A DNA stretch of 64,000 nt from Brasilonema sp. UFV-L1 (lineage in GTDB: Bacteria > Cyanobacteriota > Cyanobacteriia > Cyanobacteriales > Nostocaceae), in the NCBI RefSeq assembly GCF_012912105.1, contig NZ_QMEA01000003.1:1-64000 (forward strand), given 5' to 3'. A model generated the notes under the pieces. That model was given only the letters and a program-made list of their open reading frames with translations. It had not been told where the DNA came from and ran no database searches. Of the stretch, positions 36,909 through 46,300 are shown in pieces. A program made the translations under genes and the position numbers. Each line of letters starts with the position of its first letter. Within the stretch, counting starts at the first letter, position 1.

Positions 36909-36967
36909 GTGTTAGCGTAGCGAGCCGTAGGCTGGGAGTAACTTCTAATTTTGAACTTTGAATTTTC

Positions 36968-37080
36968 GGTGTTGCATAATTGCGGGATGTTTTTGAACTT
37001 TTGTAAACTAAAAAACCTAACTTCTTCGCGCACTTCGCGTCTTTGTGGTTCAATAATTCATCCCTATTTTATGCAACGCC
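36968..37080. mobile_element. 113-bp MITE inside the export operon
   Basis: The ends are GGTGTTGCATAA and TTATGCAACGCC, inverted repeats with one mismatch. Longer similarity reaches GGGATG/CATCCC. Direct repeats GAATTTTC flank it (36960-36967 and 37081-37088), consistent with an 8-bp target duplication. It separates the permease from its ATPase gene and is followed by other dispersed repeats to about 37260. Confidence 0.75.
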
Positions 37081-37275
37081 GAATTTTCGTAGAGTGCAAG
37101 AACGCAGTACATTTTGAATTGATTTGTCCCGCTCAAAAAATACCTATTAACGAACCGCAGAGGACGCAGCGAAAAGTCTGAGCGAAGGTTTCCTCCGAAG
37201 CGCGTAAGCTCCTCAAAGGAGCGAGGCTCAGATCTTTTCAACACAGAGGACGCAGAGGAAGAGGAAGGGAGTAAG

Positions 37276-37962
37276 ATGGTTACCATGATTTGGATGGAAG
37301 GCATTACCAAAACCTACCGCTTGGGGAATACAGAGGTACCGATTCTTAAAGGTATTAACCTGACGATTGAGGAGGGTGAGTATGTTGCCATTATGGGAGT
37401 GTCTGGTTCTGGTAAGTCTACCCTCATGAATATCATCGGCTGTCTGGATCGTCCAACTAGTGGACATTATGTTTTGGAGGGGCGAAACCTCACGACTTTG
37501 AATGATGATGCACTAGCATACATTCGCAATCAGCGTATTGGCTTTGTCTTTCAGCAATTCAATTTATTGCCTCGCGCTACTGCTGTTGAAAACGTTATGC
37601 TACCGATGGTTTATGCTGGTATTCCCAGACATCGGCGACGCCAACGAGCAATTGAAGCCCTGACGCGAGTCGGACTAGCAGAACGACTGTACAACCGTCC
37701 CAATCAACTTTCTGGTGGACAACAGCAACGGGTTGCAATTGCTCGCGCTTTAGTCAATCGCCCTGCTTTAGTGTTGGCGGATGAACCAACAGGTGCATTG
37801 GATAGTCAGACTTCCCAGGAAGTGATGGATTTGCTGACTGATTTGAATAGTCAAGGTATTACGATTGTTATTGTTACTCATGAAGCTGAGATTGCTGCTC
37901 AAACCCAGAGAACTATTCATGTTAAGGATGGTTTAATTGTGTCGCCAGTCACCATGAGCTAG
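37276..37962 (+). CDS. MacB/LolD-type ABC transporter ATPase
   Basis: 228 residues. Walker A is GVSGSGKST, the signature [15 protein letters not shown], Walker [12 protein letters not shown], and the switch His is in VIVTHE. It pairs with the permease at 35649 and the adaptor at 34196. The 367-bp gap, filled with a MITE and other repeats, may add distance between genes that were closer before. A weak second Met upstream (37276) is used as the start. Confidence 0.94.
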   Translation: MVTMIWMEGITKTYRLGNTEVPILKGINLTIEEGEYVAIMGVSGSGKSTLMNIIGCLDRPTSGHYVLEGRNLTTLNDDALAYIRNQRIGFVFQQFNLLPRATAVENVMLPMVYAGIPRHRRRQRAIEALTRVGLAERLYNRPNQLSGGQQQRVAIARALVNRPALVLADEPTGALDSQTSQEVMDLLTDLNSQGITIVIVTHEAEIAAQTQRTIHVKDGLIVSPVTMS

Positions 37963-38047
37963 AAGACATCTCCGTTTAATTGAGCTAATTTTAATTTAAT
38001 AGAAGAAAATAATAGAAGCAGAACTCAGCATCAAGTCACAAATACCC

Positions 38048-38368
38048 ATGAGTAAACTATTTCTCTACGCCGAGTATCAAGTATCTATACCTTTCACTCA
38101 AATTGATTGGGTTTCCATCAATGTAGAAATGAAAAAATTCTCAGGACTGCAATCTAAAACCTGGCTAAGTGGTATCAACACCAATACTGTTGGTGGTTTT
38201 TATGAATTTGATTCGTTAGAGAACGCACAAAAATATATTGATAGCTTGCTAATTCCATTTGCAAAACAGGTGAATGGAAATCTGACTGTGAAACTTTTTG
38301 ATGGTGAGATCACTCAAGAAGCCAGCATTGGTATGAATTCTCCCTTTTATTCGATAGACTCCAAATAA
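38048..38368 (+). CDS. YdhR-like putative monooxygenase
   Basis: 106 residues. The middle (SKTWLSGINTNTVGGFYEF) and the C-terminal VNGNLTVKLFDGEITQEA resemble the YdhR family of small ferredoxin-like alpha/beta proteins suspected to be monooxygenases. There is no signal peptide. It lies 30 bp upstream of the DUF938 gene and is probably co-transcribed with it. Function unproven. Confidence 0.7.
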   Translation: MSKLFLYAEYQVSIPFTQIDWVSINVEMKKFSGLQSKTWLSGINTNTVGGFYEFDSLENAQKYIDSLLIPFAKQVNGNLTVKLFDGEITQEASIGMNSPFYSIDSK

Positions 38369-38397
38369 TACAACCCAACAAAATACAGAAGCGATAA

Positions 38398-39051
38398 ATG
38401 TCAGCATTAGAAAAACCTGCACTGGATCCGCATCCACTTAGTTCTTATGTTGCTTGGGCAGGCGATCGCAACCGTGATGCTATTCTAGAAGTATTCAAAC
38501 AAAGGCTACCCAACAGCGAAGGTCAAATTCTTGAGTTTGCCTCTGGTAGTGGTATGCACATCAACTACTTCGCTTCCCATTTCCAGCATCTAAGTTTTCA
38601 ACCCTCAGACATGAATGAAGAAGTGTTTGAAAATATTAGGCAATTAACTCAACAGACTCAAGCCCAAAACGTCCAACCACCAATCAAACTGGACTTAACT
38701 CAACCACAAACTTGGTCAGTTTTAACTGGAAAAAAATTTGATGCCATTTTCTGTATTAATATTTTTCAAGTTGCACCAATCTCTGTTGCGGATGGCATGA
38801 TGAATTGTACAGTCAACTATCTCAGTGCTAACGGTTCTTTATTCATCTATGGTCCATTTAAAGTGGATGGCAAGTATACAACACCTTCGAATGAAGAATT
38901 TGATAGAACTCTTCTATCTTATAAAGTACCAGAATGGGGTTTAAAAGATATTGCAGATATCACAAATACTGCTCAAAAATATGGGCTAAAGCTAAAGGAA
39001 ATTATTGATATGCCAGCCAATAATTTTACTCTCGTTTATAGTTTGGGTTGA
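38398..39051 (+). CDS. DUF938 SAM-dependent methyltransferase-like protein
   Basis: 217 residues. The DUF938 layout is clear: DRNRDAILEVFKQRLP, then motif I ILEFASGSGMHINYFASHF and the acidic QPSDMNEE, ending near FTLVYSLG. GxGxH and the following Asp are as expected for SAM binding. The substrate is unknown. It follows the YdhR-like gene after 30 bp. Confidence 0.88.
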   Translation: MSALEKPALDPHPLSSYVAWAGDRNRDAILEVFKQRLPNSEGQILEFASGSGMHINYFASHFQHLSFQPSDMNEEVFENIRQLTQQTQAQNVQPPIKLDLTQPQTWSVLTGKKFDAIFCINIFQVAPISVADGMMNCTVNYLSANGSLFIYGPFKVDGKYTTPSNEEFDRTLLSYKVPEWGLKDIADITNTAQKYGLKLKEIIDMPANNFTLVYSLG

Positions 39052-39132
39052 TGAATTGTCAAGGAGCGCAGCAATCCTGTGCTCCTAAAGACATGGTTTC
39101 TTTGTTAAGAAATTTGTGTAAATATTTATCTT

Positions 39133-39633
39133 CTACTCCCCTGAGTGAGAAATATACTGCCTAACCCAAGCACGGAAAATACGAGTTGCGGCTATTTGTC
39201 CAATTTTTCGGCTTTCTTGAATAAACCGGGGAATCTCTCTGACTGGTACACAGGCAAAGATAGGACTAGCTTGAACTTCTGAATATTGACCACCCAAAAG
39301 TATATAAACTCTCAGCATACTTCCATTAAAACGCCAAAATTCTGAAATTCCTATTAATGCTTCTTTGAGGTGAGGCATATGAGTTACAGTTAAGATGCAG
39401 GCAAAATCAGATGCGATACGCCAAGGGCGTCTCTTGCTTTGCGCAATCGCATTAATCGCTGCAATCAGGCGATCGCATCCTTCTGTATCTTGTGTCCCAA
39501 ATCCTTCATCCACAATCAACAATTGCAACGCCGCCCCCGCCCGCTGTGCTAATAATTTCGCCAAAGCTAAACGAATGGCAAAGTTTATTCTAAACGCTTC
39601 CCCACCAGAATAAGTCTCATAAGCCTGCGTCCC
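39133..39633 (-). pseudogene. chimeric fragment: SbcC C-terminal part fused to a Uma2-like tail
   Basis: From ~39633 down to ~39366 the sequence copies the end of sbcC (AYETYSGGEAF, AKLLAQRAGAALQLLIVDEG, LTVTHMPHLKEA). It then switches at HLKEA to ISEFWRFNGSMLRVYILLGG, continuing through REIPRFIQESRKIG. This second part resembles the C-terminus of cyanobacterial Uma2 (DUF820) nuclease-like proteins. A 30-bp in-frame insert (39418-39447) interrupts the SbcC part. Both parts lack the rest of their genes, so no function is expected. The intact sbcC lies at 43350-46376. Confidence 0.75.
39418..39447. repeat. 30-bp insertion inside a HIP1 site
   Basis: The intact sbcC reads ATGCGATCGCATTAAT at 43466-43481. 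Here the same sequence is split after GCGAT by 30 bp beginning ACGCCAAGGGCG and ending TTGCGCAAT. The insert keeps the frame. It is a direct view of a very small mobile repeat, of the kind known from Nostoc, inserted into a GCGATCGC octamer. Confidence 0.7.
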
Positions 39634-39734
39634 GGAGATAGCAAGACATTGTTAAAACCGTGGCGATAGCTTCGCTGCTGCCTTCGGCAGATCGCTCTTA
39701 ACTTCCGCAGATAGGTATACAGTTAGGTTACCAT
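39596..39734. repeat. sbcC-junction repeat, copy 1
   Basis: Begins with the sbcC YSGGEAF-encoding region, leaves sbcC at GCGTCCCGGAGAT and continues through GTGGCGATAGCTTCG to GGTTACCAT. A second copy is at 40625-40786 with a different short insert at the GCGATCGC position. The pair brackets the DUF433/DUF5615 genes. Confidence 0.7.
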
Positions 39735-39902
39735 TTTTGGTCTTTGGTTCCCCTTATCAACATTTGATACCAAGCTTGTATGGTTATGTTTAATAGTTAG
39801 CCTTTGATATCGCTCTTCAGTCACTTCGCCGCAATGCATTTGGAAAAATAAGCAATTTTGATGTTTATGACAAGCAAGCGCATCGTCTACACACAATCTT
39901 GT

Positions 39903-40244
39903 TCATCTCGCAGGACGCACCACACTAACCAACTTACCAGCCAGAGGTTCCCCTGCCAAAATAGCTGCATTAATTCGTTTTGCTAATCCACTTCTATCTC
40001 CATCATCCGTACAAATAATAATACCAGCATGACTAGGTACATAGCGATGCAAACGTTTGAAGTCTCTGCGGTTTAGAGTTAAAATAACACGCTCGTTACT
40101 ACTTGCAAATGCGAGAACTTCATCATCAGGTATTTTTAAATTAGCCTTTCCTGCTTCTTGGACGGTAACAACATCATGCCCCAAATCGCGTAAATGCTCC
40201 ACAACTTCATAGGGAAACTGTTCATCTGCATATAAACGAGCCAT
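39903..40244 (-). CDS. DUF5615 PIN-like toxin
   Basis: 113 residues. It starts MARLYADEQFPYEVVEHL, typical of the DUF5615 (PIN-like, Mut7-C-related) family, with conserved acidic residues in LYADEQF, LKIPDDEVL and TLNRRDF that fit a metal-dependent RNase site. Its start overlaps the stop of the DUF433 gene by one base. It should be the toxin of a type II pair, cleaving RNA, held in check by its partner. Confidence 0.85.
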   Translation of the reverse strand: MARLYADEQFPYEVVEHLRDLGHDVVTVQEAGKANLKIPDDEVLAFASSNERVILTLNRRDFKRLHRYVPSHAGIIICTDDGDRSGLAKRINAAILAGEPLAGKLVSVVRPAR

Positions 40245-40567
40245 TATTCTTCATTCTCGCGAATGGCTGTTGTTATTTCCTCTGGATATACTGTGGCATA
40301 AACCCAAGCGTTGGCTAAATCTGTCGCAGATAAAGTTGGATAGTCTTTCAAAAGTTGAGCTTCGCTAATACCTAAATTACGAGCATTAACTAACATCCAA
40401 ACAGGAATGCGGGTTCCACTAATACAAGCATCTCCACCACATACACCTGGGGTTTTCTCGATTCCACGCCAAGGATTTCCTAAACTTTGGGCTAATATCT
40501 GAATCGCCTGTGCTTTTTCATTTGGTGTTAAGGCAAGTAGTTCTGGTTCCAACTTTTGTAGCGTCAT
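40244..40567 (-). CDS. DUF433 antitoxin-like protein
   Basis: 107 residues. The DUF433 signature is GVCGGDACISGTRIPVWMLV, followed by LLKDYPTLSATDLANAWVYA, a helix-turn-helix-like DNA-binding region. It is partner to the downstream DUF5615 toxin (ATGA overlap). It lies between two sbcC-junction repeats in an accessory region. Confidence 0.85.
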   Translation of the reverse strand: MTLQKLEPELLALTPNEKAQAIQILAQSLGNPWRGIEKTPGVCGGDACISGTRIPVWMLVNARNLGISEAQLLKDYPTLSATDLANAWVYATVYPEEITTAIRENEE

Positions 40568-40624
40568 AGCATTACTACGAACCTAAAAAGACTATATTTG
40601 AATATTCTAACCCATGCACAATAT

Positions 40625-40786
40625 GCTTCTCCACCAGAATAAGTTTCATAAGCCTGCATCCCGGAGATCGCAAGATATTGTTAAAGCTGTGGCGATCGCT
40701 TCGCTTGCCTTACGCGCAAAGCGCACGCTACGCTAACGGCAGATCGCTAGGAACTTCCGCAGGTGAGCGTACACCTAGGTTACCAT
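40625..40786. repeat. sbcC-junction repeat, copy 2
   Basis: Same start (GCTTCTCCACCAGAATAAG) and same junction (CATCCCGGAGATCGCAAGA) as copy 1 at 39596. Its internal GCGATCGC-linked insert is longer (CTTACGCGCAAAGCGCACGC). It ends in GGTTACCAT, 37 bp before the 606-residue gene. Confidence 0.7.
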
Positions 40787-40822
40787 ACTGACAAATGGTA
40801 AAAAATTAGTCGTTCTTAGATT

Positions 40823-42643
40823 ATGTACGAAGCTTTCATTGATTTAGATGAATTAATAGTACGTTGTAGAGATAAGCAAGCAAGGAAGTTTATCAAAGAA
40901 GCAGTAGCTTGTTATAGAGCAGGAGCATACCGTTCTTGTATTGTGGCAATATGGAATGCAGTAGTATTTGATTTTCTTCATAAACTGAGAGAATTAGAGC
41001 TTTTAGGAGATAAAGAAGCATTAAAGCTATTGGAAGAATTTGAAAAGCTGAGTTCCGAAAAAAAGTTCAAAGAGCTTTGGCAGTTTGAGTCAGATATTCC
41101 CAAAAAAGCGCTTAACCCATTTGAATTAATCTCGATTGTTGAGATGTCAGATATTGAAAGATTATTTGAAGATAGAAGCCGATGCGCTCATCCCTCAATG
41201 ACATCTCTGGAGGAACCATTTGAGGCGACAGCGGAATTAGCACGCTATCACTTAAGAAGTGCTATTACACACCTTTTAGAAAGACCACCAGTTCAAGGTC
41301 GTGCAGCCCGTGAAAGAATTTTCCAAGATATTAAGTCTGAGTATTTCCCAACAAATCCAGAACTGGCAATAAAGTATTTTCAAAAAAGTCCGTTAGCTCG
41401 CGCTCGCTTGGCTCTTATTAAAGATGTTGTTCTTGGATTAACAATAAGCTTGTTAACAGAAAATCTTCCGGAAGACGAAAGAGAACGTCAATTTTCTGCA
41501 ATACATGCAGTCTCAAGTATGTTTCTTGAACAAACAAGAGAAATCTTGAATGAGAAATTGTCTGATATTATTCTCAACAAAGTCGTTGATACCAATTGGG
41601 ATAAAGTAATTATCTACTTAGCAGATGTTAAAAATTGGGACACTCTTACTGAGCCATGCCAATTAAAAGCGCTAGCCTTTATCGAAAGGCTTAACATGTT
41701 TGACACATCAAGATATAATTATCTATGCGAGCAAAATGTTTATATATTCTTTAAAGCTGCTCAAATAAGTTTTTTAAAAGAAGCTATATACGTTAAGCTT
41801 CAACTGCTTACTCTGAAACAACTACTCTCTCTCAAGGAATTTTGCCAAGAAAAACTACAAAATAGCTCAATCAATGAAGAAGTTATGGAATCTCTACTAG
41901 AAAAAGCTATTCCCCAAGCTAGTTTTCATGAATTAGTTTCAATGATATCAAAGGACAATAATTCTTGGAATGAGAAAATTTATTTGTATTTAATGGAAAA
42001 AATTAAAGAAGCCTCTCTCAAAGGAATTTTACGCAACTTATCAGAAATCACACAAGAAGAAAAGTTACTAAAAATAACTGAACAACGGCTGCTCTATTTA
42101 CTAGAGAATGCTTGTCTAGAAGAGTTACTTGAAGTGAGTAAATATTATGTCTATGAATTATCTGGCAGCAATCTAGAAAGTGCGATTGAATTACTGAAGA
42201 CTTCAATTATAAAACTTTCTCAACAAGTAGTATTTGATAAATTAATACTCATGAAATCAAATTATAGTAACGAATTCCTCGATGACTTATTAAAACCTAT
42301 CTTGATAGAAAATCTTCCTAAAATAGTAAGTAATTTTAGATTATCATACTCAGATTATGATGCCGCTTTCAATGCTAATATATTACTTGAGATAGCCGAT
42401 TCTTTAAATCCTGCACAATGGGAATCTATTCTAAAAGCGTTCTGCGAAAATAATCAGATATACGGTTCATCTCGTTGTCCTGGAATTTTTGAATCTCTCT
42501 TCAATCAATCTATAGTTCTTAATAAGAATAGTGTACAGCCTTATTGGTTATCTTTCAGAGAAAATCTAAATACCTTCCACATTAGTGATAAAAATATTAA
42601 TAGATTAAAACAGGTAATTGATTCTTACCTTCCGATTAAGTAA
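40823..42643 (+). CDS. 606-residue HEPN-like protein of unknown function
   Basis: The N-terminal ~150 residues resemble a HEPN helical bundle: AVACYRAGAYRSCIVAIWNA near the start and the motif RSRCAH (R-x4-H, in DRSRCAHPS), which in HEPN RNases forms the active site. The rest (~190-606) is a long, mostly helical, Leu/Lys/Glu-rich region without known motifs, perhaps helical repeats. Base composition is more AT-rich than the neighbours, with AT-ending codons, suggesting acquisition. It stands alone on the plus strand between a toxin-antitoxin pair and a Phd antitoxin. A defence role is plausible but not shown. Confidence 0.7.
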   Translation: MYEAFIDLDELIVRCRDKQARKFIKEAVACYRAGAYRSCIVAIWNAVVFDFLHKLRELELLGDKEALKLLEEFEKLSSEKKFKELWQFESDIPKKALNPFELISIVEMSDIERLFEDRSRCAHPSMTSLEEPFEATAELARYHLRSAITHLLERPPVQGRAARERIFQDIKSEYFPTNPELAIKYFQKSPLARARLALIKDVVLGLTISLLTENLPEDERERQFSAIHAVSSMFLEQTREILNEKLSDIILNKVVDTNWDKVIIYLADVKNWDTLTEPCQLKALAFIERLNMFDTSRYNYLCEQNVYIFFKAAQISFLKEAIYVKLQLLTLKQLLSLKEFCQEKLQNSSINEEVMESLLEKAIPQASFHELVSMISKDNNSWNEKIYLYLMEKIKEASLKGILRNLSEITQEEKLLKITEQRLLYLLENACLEELLEVSKYYVYELSGSNLESAIELLKTSIIKLSQQVVFDKLILMKSNYSNEFLDDLLKPILIENLPKIVSNFRLSYSDYDAAFNANILLEIADSLNPAQWESILKAFCENNQIYGSSRCPGIFESLFNQSIVLNKNSVQPYWLSFRENLNTFHISDKNINRLKQVIDSYLPIK

Positions 42644-42680
42644 TTTTTTTTGCTGTCTAGTACCTTATATCATCAAATAT

Positions 42681-42840
42681 ATAGCAGTCCTAAATCATTC
42701 GTGAAACTCTCTTTTATTCTCCTCTGCGCCCTCTGTCTTGGAAAGCTCTGATCGGAGGAAACCTCCGCTCAGACTTTCCGCTGCGTCTCTGCGGTTCATT
42801 AAATCAAAATCTTTTTCACAAATCAAATAGGATTGCTATA
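42681..42840. mobile_element. 160-bp MITE-like element interrupting a toxin gene
   Basis: Ends are ATAGCAGTCC and GGATTGCTAT, inverted repeats with one mismatch; the core holds CTCTGCGCCCTCTGT and TTTCCGCTGCGTCTCTGCGG segments common in cyanobacterial repeats. It sits where the RelE/ParE-type toxin gene should continue, so it explains that gene's truncation. Confidence 0.7.
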
Positions 42841-42959
42841 GTATCCATTAATTCCCGAAACCACTTATCGGCATAAACAGGATTTCGCTCTCTCAACCAA
42901 AAATAAGCAGCCTCAATTTCTGCATTTGCCGTTCGAGTCGTTCTAACTAGAAATGCCAT
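42816..42959 (-). pseudogene. truncated RelE/ParE-type toxin
   Basis: 47 codons. The first ~42 match a ParE/RelE toxin start (RTTRTANAEIEAAYFWLRER, then ADKWFRELMDTI). The frame then runs into the MITE at 42840 and stops. The C-terminal half, with the catalytic or target-binding residues, is missing. The gene starts 17 bp inside the antitoxin gene, the usual overlap for such operons. Confidence 0.8.
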
Positions 42960-43233
42960 ACTTTTGTTGCATTTCTTGTTCAAATTCGCTCAAAGTAGTG
43001 GTTCTACCTGCTTCGACATCTTCCAATCCCTTTTTGATTCCAGCAATAGCTTCCAACTTCTCCAAAGCATCAAGCAGCTTCTGGTAAGATTCAGCATCTT
43101 GGACGACAAGTTCGGCTTTACCATTAACTGTCAGCACTACAGGTTTTCCCGTCTGCTTCATCTGTTCTAGGAATTCCAGCGTATTGCGTTTAAAGCTGGA
43201 GAGTGAATGTATATCTCGGCTGATGTTTATCAT
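42943..43233 (-). CDS. Phd/YefM-type antitoxin
   Basis: 96 residues from the Met at 43233 (MINISRDIHSLSSFKRN); a longer frame to 43260 is less typical. The Phd/YefM core is visible: FLEQMKQTGKPVVLTVNGKA, then ELVVQDAESYQKLLDAL. Its C-terminal part would wrap the toxin. Since the toxin gene is cut off, this is now an orphan antitoxin that may still repress its own promoter or neutralise related toxins. Confidence 0.88.
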   Translation of the reverse strand: MINISRDIHSLSSFKRNTLEFLEQMKQTGKPVVLTVNGKAELVVQDAESYQKLLDALEKLEAIAGIKKGLEDVEAGRTTTLSEFEQEMQQKYGISS

Positions 43234-43349
43234 TGGGTTGATTATGCACTGAATTTGCACTTAATTTAATGCTATCGTACCCAAAAGCTTTTTCGTTGAG
43301 ATGGAAAACGGTACTCAGCAAGTACTACCAGATGCATAGTAATTGTTGA

Positions 43350-46300
43350 TTAAATCAACAATCGCACCTGCGAACCACTCTGTGTTTTATTCACTTCAAT
43401 TCGGGCTTGAAAGGCTTCTTTAAGGTGAGGCATATGAGTTACGGTGAGGATGCAGGCGAAATCAGATGCGATCGCATTAATCGCTGCAATCAGGCGATCG
43501 CATCCTTCTGCATCTTGTGTCCCAAATCCTTCATCCACAATCAACAATTGCAACGCCGCCCCCGCCCGCTGCGCTAATAATTTCGCTAAGGCTAAACGAA
43601 TTGCAAAGTTAATTCTAAACGCTTCCCCACCAGAGTAAGTCTCATAAGCCCGCGTCCCCCTAGCATCTGCAATCAAAATATCCAACGTATCTATCAGCTT
43701 GGTATTTTTCTTGCTTGCCTTACCACTCTTTCCTGCTCTTTGTGTCACAAATTGAACGTGTAACTGATTGGCACTCAACCGTGAAAGTAGTTGATTTGTC
43801 TCTGCTTCCAATTGAGGCAAGACATTCTCAATCATCAATGCTTGGATACCATTTTTACCAAAAGCTTGTGATAATTCCTGATAAATACGGTGTTGTTGTT
43901 TTGCTTCTTGAAGTAGCTGCTGCTGTTGCTCGTACTGAATTTGCAGTGTTTCCAGTTGGTGAGATTGTTCCTGGAAACGTCCTAACTGGGCAATTTGTTC
44001 ATCGAGTTGTCGTCTGCGTGATGTTATCTGCTGCTCTAATGCTTGAATTTGAGCAGAGGGGTTTGCTGATTCTTCTAGCTGTTGAACGATGCTTTCAATT
44101 TGCGCAGCAAATTTTTGCCGTTCTGTCAATCTTGCCTGCAAAGAAACCTCTAACTCTTGCAATCTTGTTTTGAGTTGGGGATACTGTTGCTGCGTCCCGA
44201 CAAGCTGTTGATAGCGTAATTGCCAAGCTTGAGCTTTGCGTACATCCATGCGGAGATTGTTATGCTGTTCTGATACATAACCCATATCAGCAATGTGGCG
44301 CTCAAGAGCAGCAATTTGTTTAGCACATTCAGATTCTGTGGCTTCTTGCTGAATTCTGGTTTGTAATTGAGCAATTTGTGCTTCAATCTCTGGTTTTCGT
44401 GCTTCTAATTGCGCTTGACGCTTAGCTGCGTCTTTCATCTGGCTAAGTCTAATCTCTGCCCATCGCCAACGCTCGACTTCGTTACGAGCGAGAGCGTGGT
44501 CTTGTTCATTGTAATTGAGTTGTTGCAGATATTGTTCGAGTTGCTGGAGCTCGGCTTGTGCGTCATGGGCGTAGTCACCTATTTGTAGCGATCGCTCCAA
44601 GTGCTGCTTTTGAATGGTAATTTGTTGTAGCTGTTGCTCAACATCACTTGTCACTTCTAACTGTGCTGCCAATTGCCCTCTTTGTTCACGTAAGGTATCA
44701 TAAGGAGATAATTGTTGGGATATCTCTCTATACTCTTGCCTCAGAACCTGAATTTCTCTGTCTGAAACAGCCATGCGTTCTCGGACTATCCACAACTCAT
44801 CTTCTGCATCTTTGTACTCTAGTTTAGTTTTGTCTACTACACGATTCCAGTGATGTTCGTCTAGAGGACGTTCGCATAAAGGACAAATTGCATTAGGGTT
44901 CTGGAGCATTTGTAGCTTTTGCTGTAATTCTGCTAGCAGTTTTTCAAAGTCCCGTTGATGAGCCTGCAAACGTTCGATCAGGTGACGCCTTTCCTGTCCT
45001 TTTTCTTGAACTCGTTGTAGATAAACTCGCTTTTTTTCCAGTTCCTCAATCTGTATCGCCACTTCCATGACAGCTTGTTGCAGTTGCGGCTGGCGTCTGT
45101 GCTGACGTTGCAGTTGGTTCTCTGTTGCTTGGAGTTGTTCAAATCGAGCTATTAAACTAGCATGGCTACGATCCAGTTGACTTTGCAATGTGACTCGTTG
45201 TTGCAAAAGAGGAGCAACCTGTAGTTGCAGCTGATCCAATTGAGCAAGACGGTTACGTGCAGCTGCGAGTTGTGCTAAAGCAGCTTCGACTTCATCTGAC
45301 TTACTCAGAGTTTGCTGAAGTTCTTGCTCTTGTTGCTGTACAGCCAAAAGTTGTGCTTCAGCGTGTTGTAATTGCCGTTCAATTTCGTTAATTTGTTTAC
45401 TCAGCTGCTGTTGCTTTTGTTGCCGTATTTGTTGAGCGCGAGTGTATTCTTCAAATTGAGCGCCCATCGCTTCTTCTTGAGATTGGAGAATTTGGTACTG
45501 GTTGTACCCAGCTTTAATTTCAGCTTCTTGACTTAAAAGTTTTTCTAAATCTGATAGCTGGCTATCAATTGCTGAACGCTCTTGTTGCAGGCGATCGCAA
45601 TCTTGGCTAAGATTTTGATACTGCTGTCTAACAAAATTGTGCTGTTGCTCCCAGTTTTGTCGCTGGTGCTGGACAACTTGCAAACTTTGTAATTGAATAG
45701 TCTCAAAAGCTTGTACTTGTTGAAGTTGATTGATTTCGGTTTCCAAGTCAGCTTGTTTTTGAGCAGTTGCTTCACGCTGTTGCAGCTGAGATTTCAAGGA
45801 ATCCAAAAAGCGCTCTAATTCTTCTGCTCTTGCTTTAAACTGACGTGAGAGTTCTTTTGCCCGTTCTTCTAACTGATCATACTGATTCAGCTTTAATAAC
45901 TCTGCTAATATTTCCTTACGCTCACTTGGTCGCTTCAGCATGAACTCATCAGCACGACCTTGACGCAGGTATGCTGAATTAATAAAAGTTTCGTAATCCA
46001 GCTTAATGTGTTCTAAAATCAAATCTTGCGTTGCTCTTATCCCTTTGCCAGTCAGTGGGCGAAACCCAGTGGGTGTTTGTATTTGAAATTCCAAAGCACC
46101 ACTCCCACCTCGCACTCGGGTGCGAATCACTTTATATGTTTGCTGGTTTGCTTCAAAGATGAAATCAACTCTAACTTCTTTTGCACCTGTATGAATAACA
46201 TCATCTTCCGAAGAGGCTCTGCTTTCACCCCAAATTGCCCAGGTTATAGCTTCGAGTAGAGAAGATTTTCCAGCACCATTAGAACCACAAATACAAGCCG

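Noticed and set aside
34196-37962. Heterocyst devBCA operon
   Set aside because: Gene order matches, but the permease is of MacB type and no heterocyst-specific signal is visible, so the narrower name is not supported.
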